Origin: Aldrovandia affinis
Lineage: Eukaryota; Chordata; Actinopteri; Notacanthiformes; Halosauridae
Direction: 5' to 3'
NCBI GenBank assembly: GCA_029706075.1
Contig: JAINUG010000215.1
Span: 1,232,501 to 1,296,500, forward strand
DNA: 64,000 nucleotides
Part shown: positions 63,201-64,000 of the stretch, piece after piece
Position numbering within the stretch: position 1 is the stretch's first letter
Layout of the letters: the number at the start of each line of letters is the position of its first letter
Made by a program: the position numbers and the translations under genes
The notes under the pieces: generated by a model
Seen by the model: the letters and a program-made list of their open reading frames with translations, nothing else
The model's database searches: none
What the model was told of the DNA's origin: nothing

Positions 63201-63900
63201 TTTTACATTTTAAGCATTTAGCAGACACTCTTATCCAGAGCGACTTACCAGATGTGTATTAATACATGGTAAGAACAATCATAGTTCGCACAAGAGATCA
63301 GTGCAGTAATACAGGGATAAACATTGTTGTTGGCAGCTGCATACCATACCTGTATATATCTATGTTAACATTAGCTAAGCAAAACTACCGATATCTAGCT
63401 AGCTAGCTAGCTAGCAACCTGGTATCGAGGCCAAATAAAGCCTAACAGTAGCTAACAATATAGATAGCTAGCATCATTTGTTCGACATGGTATAAAATGA
63501 ACCAGCTTCAGGAAAGATTGGCTGAAGAAGTTCGAAGGTACAGGAGTTTCCCTGCTTTCCTGAAAACTTTACTGACCTTGTTCAATACATTGATGCCTAC
63601 TAGTGTATAGAAGTGTGAGGACACCATGTCGCATAGGTTGCACAGAAGTATAAATTGCAGAGTGCTTGCAACATTCTTGCATTGCGTAAACCGTGAAGAT
63701 GTCGCACAAGTTACGCAGAAGCACGTAGAGGCCTTAAGGGGTAGATTCAGGGGTCTTTGTAAGTGGGGTTAGGAACAGTCCCTGATGTTGTGCCCTGCTT
63801 TATTTCCAGACCTGACCTGCTGAAGAGTGCCCTGCAGAGAGCTGTAGAAAAGGGTCATCTGGAGCAGATCACTGGCAAAGGAGCTTCTGGAACCTTTCAG
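60177..63900 (+). CDS. hp1bp3: hp1bp3 gene span, 5' part: heterochromatin protein 1-binding protein 3 (continues past window)
   Basis: HP1BP3 is a nuclear linker-histone-related protein that binds nucleosomal DNA and HP1 and maintains heterochromatin. Seven coding exons are in the window: start MPIRR, an acidic region, the conserved KVKKVKRTIPSWATISAS block, a first H1/H5 winged helix (PKMDDILIEAIQ to GKGFSGSF), and a second (LPLIITRLCEPKEAS to GKGASGTFQ). The third globular domain and the basic tail expected in the family lie beyond 64,000. ATG at 60177 matches the MPIRR start used by shorter mammalian isoforms. A noncoding first exon probably lies at 59219-59269. Located 7.5 kb downstream of eif4g3 on the same strand, as in mammals. 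Confidence 0.93.
60556..60727 (+). CDS. hp1bp3: hp1bp3 exon: acidic region DPEASSEESVCAGEEQEAAA
   Basis: Split Asp, then PEASSEESVCAGEEQEAAAP and a Glu/Lys/Pro-rich tract ending GQGEKK. Acceptor CTCCACAG at 60555; an upstream acceptor CTCCAG at 60521 would introduce a stop. GCAG|GTGAGG at 60590 is an internal donor-like site. Donor AAAGG|GTCAGT, phase 2 out. Confidence 0.88.
60851..61007 (+). CDS. hp1bp3: hp1bp3 exon: KVKKVKRTIPSWATISASRR
   Basis: 52 codons after a split Gly: DKDAGKEKVKKVKRTIPSWA, TISASRRALAQKSS, then QPKMDDILIEAIQ. The last part starts the first H1/H5 domain. Acceptor TTTTGTAG, donor CAG|GTGTGT, phase 0 out. Confidence 0.97.
61253..61390 (+). CDS. hp1bp3: hp1bp3 exon: first globular H1/H5 domain
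   Basis: 46 codons: ACKEKASTYAIRKYIMKNYA, SLELDRRTFLLKKALKRLLE, KRAIKQ. Winged-helix pattern as in linker histones. Acceptor CTCCACAG, donor CAG|GTTGAC (weak at +3). Confidence 0.97.
61779..61844 (+). CDS. hp1bp3: hp1bp3 exon LKGKGFSGSFTICKQSQKPT
   Basis: 22 codons closing the first H1/H5 domain with GKGFSGSF. Acceptor CCCCACAG, donor AAG|GTAGGC; phase 0. Confidence 0.96.
62191..62342 (+). CDS. hp1bp3: hp1bp3 exon: second H1/H5 domain start
   Basis: 50 codons plus two bases: KPAAAVQSKTETLGDTLPLI, ITRLCEPKEASYILIKKYLE, QHFPQLNVEQ. Acceptor CTTGCAG, donor AAAG|GTAGCG, phase 2 out. Confidence 0.97.
62988..63736. mobile_element. Candidate non-autonomous DNA transposon in hp1bp3 intron, with nested L2-tailed repeat
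   Basis: AAAGGCCTCTACATGCTTGA at the left is inverted against GCACGTAGAGGCCTTAA at the right. AACAT/TTGC-rich subterminal words (TGCAACATTAATGCGACCTA, CTTGCAACATTCTTGCATTG) recur inside. 63194-63360 is an L2-type tail repeat on the minus strand. CTAGCTAGCTAGCTAGCTAG is at 63396. No transposase. Confidence 0.6.
63194..63360 (-). mobile_element. L2-tailed repeat fragment, minus strand
   Basis: CATTTAGCAGACACTCTTAT followed by GATGTGTATTAATACATGGT and AACAATCATAGTTCGCAC. It parallels the copy at 36104 nearly base for base across about 150 bases. Confidence 0.85.
63810..63900 (+). CDS. hp1bp3: hp1bp3 exon: second H1/H5 domain end
   Basis: After a split Arg: PDLLKSALQRAVEKGHLEQI and TGKGASGTFQ, nearly identical to the human second globular domain. 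Acceptor TTTCCAG, donor CAG|GTCAGT, phase 0 out. Last exon in the window. Confidence 0.98.
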
Positions 63901-64000
63901 GTCAGTCCTTGTTTCTAGGGGGAAGGCAGGATCCAGTCGCACACTCTTCCCCTATTTGTTTGGGGCTGACAGGTACATTTCTACTGGGTTTAACATAAAT

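Overview
The window looks like vertebrate nuclear DNA, most likely from a teleost fish. Short exons lie in long introns full of dinucleotide microsatellites, minisatellites, tRNA-derived SINEs with an L2/UnaL2-type 3' tail, and hAT, Tc1 and foldback DNA transposons. An elopomorph (eel-like) host is only a guess, based on the UnaL2-like tails.

Two protein-coding genes are on the + strand. The first, from about 14.9 kb to 52.7 kb, is eif4g3 (eIF4GII), the translation-initiation scaffold. I could place 32 coding exons, about 1,660 codons. They carry in order a proline-rich N-terminus, the PABP-binding segment, the eIF4E-binding motif, the MIF4G/HEAT-1 domain, the MA3 domain and the C-terminal W2 domain. 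The true 5' end probably lies upstream of the exons I can see. The second is the 5' half of hp1bp3, from about 59.2 kb to beyond the right edge. It encodes a linker-histone-like chromatin protein, and the window ends after its second H1/H5-type winged-helix domain. The order eif4g3 then hp1bp3 on one strand is the same as in human (1p36), which supports calling the paralog eif4g3 rather than eif4g1.

Region by region: 1-14 kb has no exon I can recognise but holds decayed hAT and Tc1 elements, a clean hAT MITE with perfect target-site duplication, and minisatellites. 14.9-36 kb holds the N-terminal eif4g3 exons in long introns, with a GC-rich candidate internal promoter near 19.9 kb. 37-52.7 kb holds the compact conserved core and C-terminus. 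52.7-58.7 kb is the 3'UTR and intergenic DNA. 58.7-64 kb holds the hp1bp3 promoter and first exons.

The most unusual observations are these. (1) Several intronic minisatellites start at a splice junction and copy the splice-site motif in every unit, at 14.2, 25.6, 32.2 and 51.6 kb. (2) Single-base disruptions in three N-terminal eif4g3 exons, at least two of them beside C runs, are most simply sequence or assembly errors. (3) A candidate alternative first exon near 19.9 kb would splice in phase into eif4g3. I saw no prokaryotic-type system, CRISPR array or functional RNA gene.
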